NCBI RefSeq assembly: GCF_904849725.1
Contig: NC_058523.1
Coordinates: 340,917,948-340,981,947 of the forward strand
Direction of reading: 5' to 3'
Source: Hordeum vulgare subsp. vulgare
Lineage: Eukaryota > Streptophyta > Magnoliopsida > Poales > Poaceae
Length of the DNA: 64,000 bases
This document shows, one piece after another, positions 11,212 through 22,991 of the stretch. The notes below the pieces were generated by a model. The model did no database searches. It was not told where the DNA came from and saw nothing but the letters and a program-made list of their open reading frames with translations. Numbering within the stretch: the stretch's first letter is position 1; each line of letters begins with the position of its first letter. The position numbers were made by a program, and so were the translations under genes.

Positions 11212-12790
11212 TGATGCGTCTCCAATATATCTATATTTTTTTATTGTTCCATGTTGTTATATTATCATCTTAATATACTTTTTGTGTCATAATGAACCAA
11301 TTTATATTATTTTTTAGCACTAACCTATTAACCTAGTGCCCAATGTCATTTGTTATTTAGTGCGTGTGTTTTGTTTTTTAGGTTTTCAATACCAAACGAA
11401 GTCCAATTGCCATGAAACTTTTTGATGATTTTTTTGGACCAAAAGAAGACCTGAAAGCTTCACGAGGAGACCTGAAGCCCCACGGGGATCCCAAAAGGCT
11501 ACATGGCACGGCCAAGGGGGTGGACGCGCACTCATGCCTTGTCGCCTCCGTGTGGCCCCTCTTGCCTCGTTCATTGGCCTATAAATGCCCATATATTTTA
11601 GAAACCCAAAATATATCAATGAAACACTTTTTACGCTGCCACAAGTCTCTGTTCCACGGTGACCCCATCTAGATCCCCGTTCAGGCACTCTATTGGCATG
11701 GGGATCGATCAAGGAGGGCCTTTACGTCAACCTTATACCCTTGTGATGATGTGTAGTAGTTCACCATAGACCTACAGGTCCAGAGTTAGTATCTAGGTGG
11801 CTATCTCTCCCTCTCTCTTGATCTTCAATACAATGATCATCGCATCTTCGTTTTGATTTATCCAATGTAATTCTTTTGTGCGGTGCATTTTTTGGGATCC
11901 AATGAATTGTGGGTTTATGTTCAGATTATTCATGAAAAGTATTTGAATATTCTCTAAGTTTTATGATTCTTATTTGTATGATCATCATAGCTTCGTAATT
12001 CTATCCCATTATTGAATTGCTTTGGCCAAGTAGTTTGATCTTTTTTCAGTGGTAGATGTGCGTTGTAGTGGGTTCAACCTGGCGAATTTCTATATCCTAG
12101 TGATATTAAGGGTACAAGATGCATCTTTGCGTTGCTCCACTAAGGATAAAACGATGGGGTTTATTCATATTGATTGAGTTTACTTTGTATACATCATGTC
12201 ATCGTTCTCCAAGCATTACTTTGTTTTACTTAATACTGTAGATGCATGTTGGATAGTGGTCGGTGGGTGGAGTAACAGTAGTAGGTGCAAGAAGGAGTCA
12301 GTCTATTTGCTTATGGACAGGATGCCTATATACACATGATCATTGCCGTGAAAATTGCATAACTATCCATTGTTCTATCAATTGCCCAACAGTAATTTGT
12401 TCACCGACCGTATGTTGCTTTCATGAGAGATGCCATTAGAGAACACTATGCCCCCCGGTTCTATTCACGTATATATATTCATAAAACTTATAATTTTCTT
12501 GTTGTTTATTATTTTTCTTTTATTTTATTTTTCAAGTCACAACTATCTACAATCATATACACTTCTTATCCGCTTGCAAATAATGAGACCAAGGGGATTG
12601 ACAACCCTCTTGCCCGTGTTGCGTGCAAGTTGTTTGCTCTTTTGTGTGCAGCCGTTGAAGATGGTTGAGAATTGATATTCCCGTTGGTTCGATAAACCTT
12701 GGTTTCATAATCGCGGGAAATACTTACCCGCATTGTGTTGCGATAAACCATTCCCCTTCACGGAAAACTCAACGCAAATCACAAGTATCA
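11212..12790 (+). repeat. 5' LTR of element C
   Basis: Begins TGATGCGTCTCCAAT and ends CACAAGTATCA, 1579 bp. The first half shows the same landmarks as the 3' LTR at 16678: GTCCAATTGCCATGAAAC, TTGGGATCCAATGA/TTGGGATCCGATGA and TAGTGGGTTCAACCTGGCGA. Confidence 0.85.
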
Positions 12791-12801
12791 GGAAGGATTT
12801 A

Positions 12802-12819
12802 TGGCACCATTGCTGGGGA
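12802..12819 (+). other. Primer binding site of element C, CpG-decayed
   Basis: TGGCACCATTGCTGGGG starts 11 bases after the LTR end. It differs from the tRNA-Asp complement TGGCGCCGTTGCCGGGG by three changes, each a CpG turned to CA or TG, as expected from methylated-cytosine deamination in a silenced element. Confidence 0.72.
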
Positions 12820-12997
12820 ATATCATCACCATCTATCAAGTAACTTCATACAAATTATCATTCACTTGTTCCTCTTTTTATTTGTTGTTATATCGTGCTT
12901 GTTTAAAAAAATCAAAAATACAAAAATATTTACCTTGCTTGCTTTGCTTGTCACTAGTTTGCATCTTCGTTCTCTAGTTTGTTTGAAAGTTGCCATC

Positions 12998-13871
12998 ATG
13001 TGTGAATTTGAGAAAGTTAATTTTAAAAGTGCTAGTGAAGATAGTACTAGTGACTTGGATGAAGAGAGACTAAAATTTATTGATTCCACTCATGACCGCC
13101 CCCCCCCCTGTGAATCAAATCCCTTCTACTAGCACTGACACGACTCTAAATTCTAAAATTTATCATGTGGGTAATGGGAACATTATTGGAAAGCATGTCA
13201 TCCAAGAATTCTTTGAGTATTCATTAGCTTCCCCTCTCTTAAAGGATCTATACTTGATGAAACAAACTTTTATGTGGATGCTATCACCATGCTTATATTG
13301 AAAATGGAAAGAAAATTTGTGCATCTCCACCCTATGCTTCAAAAGATATATTTGGGAATCCCTAGCTTGCATGATACCGAGATTAAGAAATTTGCTATAA
13401 CTATCCTTATGCATGAGTTCGACTATATTTTGCATGAAGAAAAAGAATTTTTTGCCTTCTATGGAATAAAATCTGAATGTCTTCCCATAGAATCAATCCT
13501 CCATAATAAAGATGTTATGTGTAGGTTGGAATCTAATGACTATCATAGATTTGATATGCATATGAGGAGGAATGTGCTTCTCGGAGAATTAACACAATCT
13601 TTGTTTATCCACACTTGTGATAAATTTGAATAGATTGCTAAAAGAATTAATGAACGGTTTAGTGAAGATTGGAAAGAACACTATTAGGAAACCTATTAGT
13701 GATGAAATCCATGTCTTATATGAGGAACCCTTAGACGATAGTAATATGAGTAATGATTTTATGAATCCCTTTGAACACTTTATCACTTCAACTAGGTTTG
13801 AAAAAGTTGATTTATTAAGTAAAATTTCAGAGGAATTAATTTTGAAGGACACGAAGGGGTTCAATGCTTGA
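12998..13871 (+). pseudogene. Broken homologue of the element B protein
   Basis: The frame opens at the ATG of MCEFEKVNFKSASED and is homologous to the intact frame at 9215-8442. It is interrupted at a run of C residues near 13097-13109, where the reading frame shifts, again near 13270-13300, and at a TAG near 13631. Pieces in different frames still match: GNIIGKHVIQEFF, MERKFVHLHPMLQ, HEEKEFFAFYGIKSECLPI. The C-terminal part (about 13617-13871) is acidic and ends ISEELILKDTKGFNA. Function unknown; see the B copy. It lies directly after the primer site, in the gag position. Confidence 0.6.
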
Positions 13872-13883
13872 TCATATGCATTA

Positions 13884-13932
13884 TGCCTAGCTAGGGGCAT
13901 AAAATAATAGCGCTTGTTGGGAGGCAACCCAA
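13884..13932 (+). other. Paired hairpins downstream of the element C ORF
   Basis: TGCC-TAGCTAGG-GGCA (13884-13899), 17 bases, then TTGGG-AGGCAA-CCCAA (13917-13932). The first begins 13 bases after the TGA of the ORF remnant. Same arrangement as in B and A. Confidence 0.75.
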
Positions 13933-16677
13933 TAGTATCATTTTTTTTATTTAAGATTAGGTGTGATGAAATGATTATTTCCTATATATTATTGTGTTTT
14001 TGTGTTTAAATTAGTGTTTGTGCCAAGTTAAACCTTTGGGGTGACTCGTATGATAAGTATAATTGATACGGCGCAAAAACAAATTTTTTGACGTCTAGTG
14101 CAGAATTTCTGTGATTTTACTCGAACGTATTTTAAAGGTTAATATTTGACATAGTATTTTTGTACAAATTACTCAGGTCATCCTAATTTTTCAGAATGTA
14201 TGGAGTTACATAAGTATAGGTTCATTACAGATTATTACAGACTGTTTTGTTTTAGACAAAATCTGTTATGCTTGCATAGTTTGTGTGTTTTGATGATCCT
14301 ATGGATTGTACCAGGGGGTATAAGCCATGGAGGAGTTAGAATAAAGTACCTATTATTCATTAATTAAATAAGAATCAATTTACAACAGTACCTACTTATT
14401 TATTATGTTGCTTATACTAACGGATCTCACAAAGTTTTGTTGAGTTTGGTGTGATTGAAGTTTTCAAGTTTTGGGTGTTATCGCGATGGACAATGGAATA
14501 AGAGCAACAAGAGCATGAGATTGGGGATGCCCAAGGCACCTCAAGATAATATTCTAGGAAGACCCGAGCATTTAAGCTTGGGGATGCCCAGGAAGGCATC
14601 CCCTATTTCGTCTCAATCCATCGGTATGTCACTTGAAGCTACATTTTTATTCATCACATGATATGAGTTTTGCTTGCAGAGTCATTTGCTTTAGTTTGAA
14701 TTTTACTTTTATTTCCCAATTTTGTTGGACACACCAACCTGATAGATATACACATCTATCATGATTTGTTAGAATGCTTTTTGTGCTTTACTTATATCTT
14801 TTGAGCTAAACAATTGCTCTAGTACTTCACTTATATCTTATTGAGCACAGTGGCGTGTAGATTTTATAGAAATATTTGAACTCTCGTTATTCACGTATAT
14901 TTGTTTGAGATTTAATAAATAGTAGAGGTAATTTTCATGGGTCATAAAGATAGTACAAAAATAATAAGTATCCAATGGATGTGAATCAAAATCAGCGTGC
15001 AGCACATAAAGAGAAATTTTGGGTTAATGATATTGATATGGTAATATGAAAAAGGTGTGAGCGCATCATTGTTAATTCATAGAAGTAGCATTATTAAGAG
15101 GTGTTAATTCCTTGTTTCTCTTAATATTAAAAAGGCATGGAGGGGATGTGTGAGCATTTCTATTCCTCGTTGAAATCCTAGTGTTGTTTCGAGTTGGATT
15201 CGTGAGATGGTTAACTCCTCCCAACCCTCTCCCTTGGGGCATGCGGCTAGTGCTTTGATTTGTGATGAGACTAATAAAACTTTGCAATAAGTATATGATT
15301 TCTTCATGACTAACTTGAAACCATGAACATACGCAATCTCACCTCCTCATATTTTGCTAGCCTCTCCGGTACCATGCATTGCCCATTCTCACCTCGAGGA
15401 TCGGTGTGAACTTCGCCGGTGCATCCGAAACCTGTGGCATGATATGATCTATCACACATAAACCTTTCTTTATCTTCCTCAAAACAAACACCATACCTAC
15501 CTATCATGGAATTTCCATAGCCATTCCGAGATATATTCCCATGCAAACTTCACCATTACATCATATGACTAGTTCATTCATCATCATATTGCTTTGCATG
15601 ATCATATAGAGCTGACATAGCATTTGTGGCAAAGCCACCATTCGTTACTTGTTGAATACATGTCATGCTAGATCATTTCACATCCTGGTATACTGCAAGA
15701 GGCATTCATATTGAGTGAGTCATATCAAGCTTTCATGAGTTGTAAGTAAATAAAAGTGTGATGATCATCATTAGTAGAACATTGTCCCAGTGAGGAAAGG
15801 ATGATGGAGACTATGATCCCCCCCACAAGTCGAGAAGAGACTATGGACGAAAAATGAAAAATGGGGGAGACCAAATGAGCCCACCATAAAAAAATGAATG
15901 AGAGAAAAAGATAGAAGGGACTTTGCTACTATCCTTTAGCACACTTGTGCCTCAAAGTGGCACCATGTTCCTCATGTAGAAAGTGTCATGATATGTCATT
16001 TTCATATGCTAGTGGGAATCATATTATCATTATTATAAACTTGGCTTGTATATTCCGATGACGGGATTCCTCAAATGCCCGAGGTCTTCATGAGCAAGAA
16101 AGTTGGAGGCACACCCCACTTAGCTTCATTCGATCTTTCATACACTTATAGCTCTAGTGCATCATTTGCATGGCAATCCCTACTCCTTGCATCGACATCT
16201 ACCAATGGGCTTCTCCATAGCCCGTTGGTACGCCTAGTTGATGTGAGACCATCTTCTCCACTTTTACCCCTTTGATATCTACCACATATTCTATTCCACC
16301 CTATGCTATGTCCATGTCTCACGCTCATGTATTGCGTGAAGAATGAAAAGTTGATTCACTTTGAATAAGTATGATCCAATTGCCTCACTTGGACACCTTG
16401 GTGCCTAACATTTGTATTAATGTGGTGAAGAAGGAGCCATGCTTTGCTAAAATGAAAGATTAATGGGGGTAGAGATTCTTTTGAGATCGTATACTTTGAA
16501 AGATTTATGATTTTGTTGCTTGTGCTTATAATTATTACTATGTTGATGTTTGTTAATTCATCATTTCTTAATGAGCATACATGCAAAAGATTACATATGG
16601 ATAGCATGTCACATCAAAAATTCTGCTTTTATCATTTACCTACTCGACGATGAGCAGGAATTAAGCTTGGGGATGCT

Positions 16678-17617
16678 TGATATGTCTCCAATGTATCTAT
16701 AATTTTTTATTGCTCCATGTTGTTATATTATCATATTAAGATCCTTTTGTGTCATAATGCACCAATTTATATTATTTATTAACACTAACCGATTAACCCA
16801 GTGCCCACTATGAGTTGTTGTTTTCTGTGTGTTTTTGTTTTTCAGGTTTTCAATACAAACGAAGTCCAATTGCCATGAAACTTTTTTGACAATTTTTTTG
16901 GACCAAAAGAAGACCTGGAAGCATAGGGAGGAGAACTGAAGCCCCACGGGAAGGCCCACAAGGCAGCAGGGCGCGACCAGGTGGTAACCATGCCATGATG
17001 CCTTGTCGCCTCCCTGTTGCCCCTATTGCCTCGTTCTCTGGCCTATAAATTCCCATATATTCCAGAAACTCTAAATATATCGGCGAAACATTTTTTACGT
17101 TGCTGCAAGTCTCTACTCCATGGTGAACCCATTAGGAGCTCCGTTCCGGTACTCTATCAGAGGGGGATCGACCATGGAGGGCCTCTTCATCAACCTTGGT
17201 GCCTTCGTGATGATGTGTGAGTAGTTCACCATAGACCTACGATTCCATAGTTAGTATCTATATGTCAATGTCTCTCTATTGATCTTCAACACAATGATCA
17301 TCGTATCTTCGCTTTGATCTATCCGATATAATTCTTTTGTGTGGTGCGTTTGTTGGGATCCGATGATTTGTGGGTTTATGTTCAGATTATTCATGAAAAG
17401 TATTTGAATCTTCTTTAAGTTTTATGATTCTTATTTGCATGATCATCATAGCTTCGTAAATCTATCTGATCTATTGAATTGCTTTGGCCAAGTAGTTTGA
17501 TCTTTCTTCAGTGGTAGATGTTCGTTGTAGTGGGTTCAACCTGGCGAGTTTCTATATCCCAGTGATAGAAAGGGGACAAGATGCGTCTTTGTGTTGATGC
17601 CACTAAGGATAAAACTA
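16678..17617 (+). repeat. 3' LTR of element C, truncated
   Basis: Starts TGATATGTCTCCAATG right after the polypurine tract and follows the 5' LTR until CTAAGGATAAAACTA at 17617. There it switches abruptly to TGACACCCCAACTTG, the edge of a different element. About 640 bp of LTR are missing. Confidence 0.82.
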
Positions 17618-17671
17618 TGACACCCCAACTTGATCGTACGCTAATCATACACGCAAATGCATATGACCAAG

Positions 17672-18535
17672 TGATACATCCCAAACATATCTATAATTTC
17701 TTCTTGTTCCATGATCTTTTGGGTGACGTTGTTATATCTATTGCTACACTTCTATATCATTTTACACATATTTGGACTAACCTACTAACTCAGTGCACCC
17801 AGTGCCAGTTTTTGTCTGCTGATGTCTATTTTGCACGGGCTTTTACCCAATTTTCTAAAGCCCGAAAAAATCCAAAAAAATATATAAAAAATCAGCAAAA
17901 CAGAAGCTTCGGGATCACCGAACGAGGGCCAGAGGGGGAGGAGGGGCCAGCGAGGCGTCCTGCTCGCGCGGCCAGGCCCTAGGCCGCACCAGGAGGTCAC
18001 CTGGGTGGGTCCCACCTCCTTCGATGCCCTCCTTTGGCCTATATTTAGAGATCTGTGAGGGAACCCTTGCAGACTTTCTGGAATCATTAATTTCTCCATC
18101 GTTCCGCCACTACAATGCTTCCAAGATCGGGAGAGTCAGGAGACCTCTTCCCGACACCCTCGCGGAGGGAGGATTGACCTCCGGGAGCTTGTCCACCGCC
18201 ATGGACGCTTCCGGACGTGCGTGAGTAGTGCTCCTTTGACCATGAGTCCATGACCAGGAGCTATGTGATGTCTTCTCTTCAATCTTGTGCTTCAATGGTT
18301 AGTCCTTATGAGCTGCCCTACATGATCAAGGCTTCTATGTAATTCTCTTGCTTTTGCTATGCTCGGTTTGTTGGGATCCGATGGATTATGAGATTATGTT
18401 CAGATTGTTATGAGTTATATATTTGAATATCCTTTTATATTATGTTCCTTAGTGATTCTTGCATGTTCTCCGTTGCTTTTTATTGCTTTGGCCAAGTAGT
18501 AGATCGTAACTCCAAGAGGGAGCGTTAAGTATGAT
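17672..18535 (+). repeat. 5' LTR of element A, 3' half deleted
   Basis: Begins TGATACATCCCAAACATATC and follows the 3' LTR at 24792 until about GTAACTCCAAGAGGGAG (18522). It then passes into coding sequence, whereas the 3' LTR continues for another ~780 bp. The primer site and the gag start are lost with it. Confidence 0.78.
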
Positions 18536-19418
18536 AAATCAAATGGTGGCCAAACCTGAAGTGCTTGTACCTCAAGAAGAGGAAGAGAGAATTAAGAGCC
18601 TTCCTGCACACACTACCATTGCTACTATACAAGTTGTTGAGGATCTCAAAACTTTTAGCACCCATCACACTCCTAGTCACAATGGACCCATTAATGGTGA
18701 TGCTAATACCTCAACTATAGGACAAGAAGGTCCTATGAATTTAGAGACTACCAAAAGATGACATTACTACCACTTTAATTAAGGGTAGTAACCTTGATTT
18801 TGACAATTGTAGTCTCCCCAAATTCATCACCTTTTTGCAAAGAATGGCTAAAGACCCCCACACTAGTACACTCAATATTGCCTTCACCGAGAATATTACC
18901 AATGCTCTTATCAAAGCTAGGGTGGAGGAGCTCAAGCTAGAGACTTCTATTCCTAGAAAACTAGAAGATGGTTGGGATCCTATGGTCAAAATTAAATTGA
19001 ATAATATCTCTTGCTTTGCTTTGTGTGATGTTGGAGCTAGTGCCTCCGTTATGCCTAAAAGAATGTATGATATGCTTGATTGAAACCTTATGATCCATGT
19101 TCTTTTGGTGTTTGTCTCGTTGATTCTTACATAAAGAAACCTTTAGGGAGAATTGATGATGTTCTTATTATTGTCACTGATAATTATGTGCCCGTTGATT
19201 TTCTCATTATCGACATTGAATGTGATCCTTCATGTCCAATTATTTTGGGACGTCCTTTTCTCCGCATAGTCGGTGCTATCATTGACATGAAAGAGGGAAT
19301 TATTAAATTCCAATTTCCTATTAAAAAGGGAATAGAACACTTCCCTATAAATAATATTAAGTTACCTTATGAGTCCGTTACACGGGCAAGTTATTCTTTT
19401 GGAGTTGATAACACTTGA
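18531..19418 (+). pseudogene. Gag/protease remnant of element A
   Basis: The retropepsin active-site motif reads LCDVGASASVMPKRMYDML around 19021-19078; D-V/L/M-G-A-S replaces D-T-G in this plant gypsy lineage. Downstream are VDFLIIDIE and CPIILGRPFLRIVGAIID, the flap and the GRPFL block typical of Athila-type proteases. The frame is broken by a stop near 18762 and by a one-base loss at about 19080 (CTTGATTGAAACC), after which the sequence continues in another frame to a stop at 19418. The segment upstream (18531-18761) is an acidic linker. In an active element the protease would process Gag-Pol in the particle. No RT follows: the hairpin pair and non-coding DNA come next. Confidence 0.8.
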
Positions 19419-19431
19419 TCTTCTTACATTG

Positions 19432-19480
19432 TGCCTAGCTCAAAGGCATAAAAGAAAGCGCTTGTTGGGAGGCAACCCAA
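19432..19480 (+). other. Paired hairpins downstream of the element A protease
   Basis: TGCC-TAGCTCAAA-GGCA (19432-19448), 16 bases, then TTGGG-AGGCAA-CCCAA (19465-19480), starting 13 bases after the stop codon. The first loop differs from B and C while the 4-bp stem is kept. The second hairpin is identical in all three. Confidence 0.75.
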
Positions 19481-20344
19481 TTTGTTTTTACTTTCTGTTT
19501 TAGTGGTCTTTATGTGTGTTACTACTGTAGCAACATCATTGTATCTTTATTTTTAAGCTTTGTGCCAAGTTATAGCCTCCGATTGCAAGAAAGTTCAAAA
19601 GTTGTGACATGCTGTCCAGAAACAGATTCTGTCTGCTTGACGAAACAATTCGCCAAAAATCACCAGGTCATATTTTTGATCTGAATTTTTTTTGAAAGCA
19701 TGATCTATATAATTGTCTTTCTGGCATCGCTTCTGAGTTTTTTTATTTGAGTTGCAGAAGTACCCCGAATAAATTATTTACTACATGTTCTTCTGTTTTT
19801 CAAAGATTCTGCCATGTTTTGTGTTTTCATTGTTTTGCAAATCCTAAGCTTGCTTTTTATTTGCAAATACCTTTTGGCAATCATGAGAATCAGTAGCTTT
19901 TCATGAAAATCTTTATTTCTAGCAGGTATTGATTTATTTTATTAAGGGAACTAACCACTCTAATCAGCTTATGATGAGTTTTGTATGAAGGGAGTTTTGA
20001 AGTATGCGATGGGAGAGATGATGAAAGAACATAAAGGAGTGTCAAATGCTCAAGCTTGGGGATGCCCCCATGCATCCCAAGAAATATTTAAGGAGACTCA
20101 AGCGTCTAAGCTTGGGGATGCCCACGTGGATCCCCTTCTCTATCAACAATCATCACTTCGTCCATCTCCATGCTATATTTTTATCACTTCATATGATATG
20201 TGCTATACTTGGAGCGTCCCACCATTTGCTTTTTAGTTTGTTTTAGTTTTGTTTGCTGGTCATAACAAGTCGGAACCTATCCTACCTTGTTTGGAAGAGA
20301 GACACGCTCCATTCCACTCTAGAACATAACATAGCCTTTCATGC

Positions 20345-22100
20345 TTATCTTTTTTGTGTGTTCTTCATCTTCTCATAGCTACTGTCATGCTTAGCTCTTA
20401 GTTTTCATGCTTATCTTTTTAAGAGATATTTTTTAGGTTGATTTTGGAACTCTCTTGAGTTATCATGCTTATCTTGTTTAGAAAGTTGGCTCGTTGCACT
20501 GAGTTGTGTGTCTTGCATAAGTAGGTAATTGAGATTGCTATTTAAGTATAGTAGTAACTTGCAATAGTTTTGAGGTATTGATTTGAGTAATGTTTGCCAA
20601 GAGCTTAAGCCTGTTAGTTATAGGTGTCGTATTTTGGGAAATTCGTGTGTTTTTCAAAAACTAAAAATTAGTTGAGAACTCTAGCTACTAAATTGATCGC
20701 TAACCTCTGGAGGGGTTGGAATATATAGAGTACCCTCACGTTACCATGAGTCGAGGATGCGCAAGGATAACCAAACCCCCAAACATTCCTCCTCGAGGTA
20801 CTTGTCTCTTTGTGAATTTCCTAACTAGATAGAGAATTATCGATAATGAGTGTATGAGTTCTTCGGACTAATGTGAGTATTCGATTGTTTTCACTTCCAC
20901 CATCCATATTTTGCTAGCCTCTTCGATACCGTGCATTGCCCTTTATCACATTGAGAGTTGGTGCAAACTCCGCCGGTGCATCCAAACCCATGACATGATA
21001 CGCTTTGTCATACATAAGCCTCATTATATCTTTCCTCAGAACAGCCACCATACCTACCTATTAAGGCATTTCCATAGCATTTCCAAGATACATTGCCATG
21101 CAACATCCATCATCTCATGACTTGATCTTCATGTCATACATGCTTTTTCTTGATCGAGGAGCCACATGATTGTTGGGCCTTGCCCATATTATTGCTACAT
21201 GACGCGCTAGTATCATTGCATATTATCTTTTTTGTGTGTTCTTCATCTTCTCATAGCTACTGTCATGCTTAGCTCTTAGTTTTCATGCTTATCTTTTTAA
21301 GAGATATTTTTTAGGTTGATTTTGGAACTCTCTTGAGTTATCATGCTTATCTTGTTTAGAAAGTTGGCTCGTTGCACTGAGTTGTGTGTCTTGCATAAGT
21401 AGGTAATTGAGATTGCTATTTAAGTATAGTAGTAACTTGCAATAGTTTTGAGGTATTGATTTGAGTAATGTTTGCCAAGAGCTTAAGCCTGTTAGTTATA
21501 GGTGTCGTATTTTGGGAAATTCGTGTGTTTTTCAAAAACTAAAAATTAGTTGAGAACTCTAGCTACTAAATTGATCGCTAACCTCTGGAGGGGTTGGAAT
21601 ATATAGAGTACCCTCACGTTACCATGAGTCGAGGATGCGCAAGGATAACCAAACCCCCAAACATTCCTCCTCGAGGTACTTGTCTCTTTGTGAATTTCCT
21701 AACTAGATAGAGAATTATCGATAATGAGTGTATGATTTCTTCGGACTAATGTGAGTATTCGATTGTTTTCACTTCCACCATCCATATTTTGCTAGCCTCT
21801 TCGATACCGTGCATTGCCCTTTATCACATTGAGAGTTGGTGCAAACTCCGCCGGTGCATCCAAACCCATGACATGATACGCTTTGTCATACATAAGCCTC
21901 ATTATATCTTTCCTCAGAACAGCCACCATACCTACCTATTAAGGCATTTCCATAGCATTTCCAAGATACATTGCCATGCAACATCCATCATCTCATGACT
22001 TGATCTTCATGTCATTCATGTTTTTGCTTGATCATAGAGTCGCATGATAGTTGGGCCTTGCCCTCATTACTTCTACATGATGCGTTAGTATCATTGCATA
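20345..22100 (+). repeat. 878-bp tandem direct duplication inside element A
   Basis: Copy 1 is 20345-21222 and copy 2 is 21223-22100, offset exactly 878. Over the first ~780 bp I find only one difference (GAGTT at 20856 against GATTT). The last ~92 bp (21131-21222 against 22009-22100) differ at roughly 17 positions. The sequence is non-coding. The short open frame repeated at 20911 and 21789 is not supported as a gene. Confidence 0.88.
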
Positions 22101-22991
22101 TCCTGCTACACTGGCAGAGGCATACATTTGCATACATCATGATAGTTTTCACTTGTCTTTATGTTTAGTACTTCTTATAAAGTGTGATGATTTTTCTTTC
22201 TATTCATGTAAAACATAGAGTGTTGCCCTTAAGATAGGAAAAGATCCCAAAGTGGACAAAACAAAAGATCCCAAAGAGGACAAATGAGATATAAAAAGAA
22301 AGAGCCAAAGAGGCCACAAAAAATAAAAAATAAAAAGAGAAAAATAAAAAGAAATAAATAAATAAAAAGAGAGAAGGGGGCAACACTACTATTCATTTGA
22401 AAGATCCACACGCGTACTCCATTGTTATATTGGTACTACATAGAGATTATCATTCATGCATAACTATGTGGGGACCCTTACACTACAGAACTTGGTTTGC
22501 ATATTCCAATGATGAGCCTCCTCAAATGAGCTCTAGGTCTTCATGAGCAAACAAGTTGGATGCACCCCCACTAGTTCCACTGGAGAGCTTGCCTTAGCTC
22601 ATATGTGCATCCTTTACATGGCAATCCCTACTCCTCACATCATATCTATCATTTGGCTTTCTCCCGCCTATGGTTCTCCTCATTGATGTGAGCCTTTCAC
22701 ACATTTTGTCTTCCTTCCCCATCATTATTCTATTTTCCATCCTAAGTGCCAACATATCTTGCTCACGCTCATCCATTGCATGAGTGCTCAAAATCGAAAG
22801 GGAGAGGATCATTTTGACTTGTGCCTGACAAGTGGTCTGGGGATGAGTCAAAATAAGATTCCGAAGGAGACTAAGTGTGAGGTTTAGTAGATTGAGTTCT
22901 CAATTAAAAAATATTTTATCTCTGAACCCATCTCCCACTTCTTGCACGCAAACAACATTTCGAGACATTCGAGTCATGGACAGCGAGAGCT

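Larger units (their letters stand above)
11212..17617 (+). mobile_element. Element C: pol-less gypsy (Athila-like) LTR retrotransposon
   Basis: 5' LTR 11212-12790, primer site 12802-12819, broken ORF 12998-13871, paired hairpins 13884-13932, non-coding tract to about 16657, polypurine tract AAGCTTGGGGATGC (16663-16676) and a 3' LTR from 16678 that is cut at 17617 by the next element. No protease, RT, RNase H or integrase motif is present. 13933-16657 (2.7 kb) contains only scattered stops and short chance ORFs, and matches the corresponding tract of element B. The 3' LTR remainder beyond 17617 was not found in the window. Confidence 0.82.

Noticed and set aside
20911..21998. Two identical 69-codon frames
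   Set aside because: Copies produced by the 878-bp tandem duplication of non-coding retroelement DNA.
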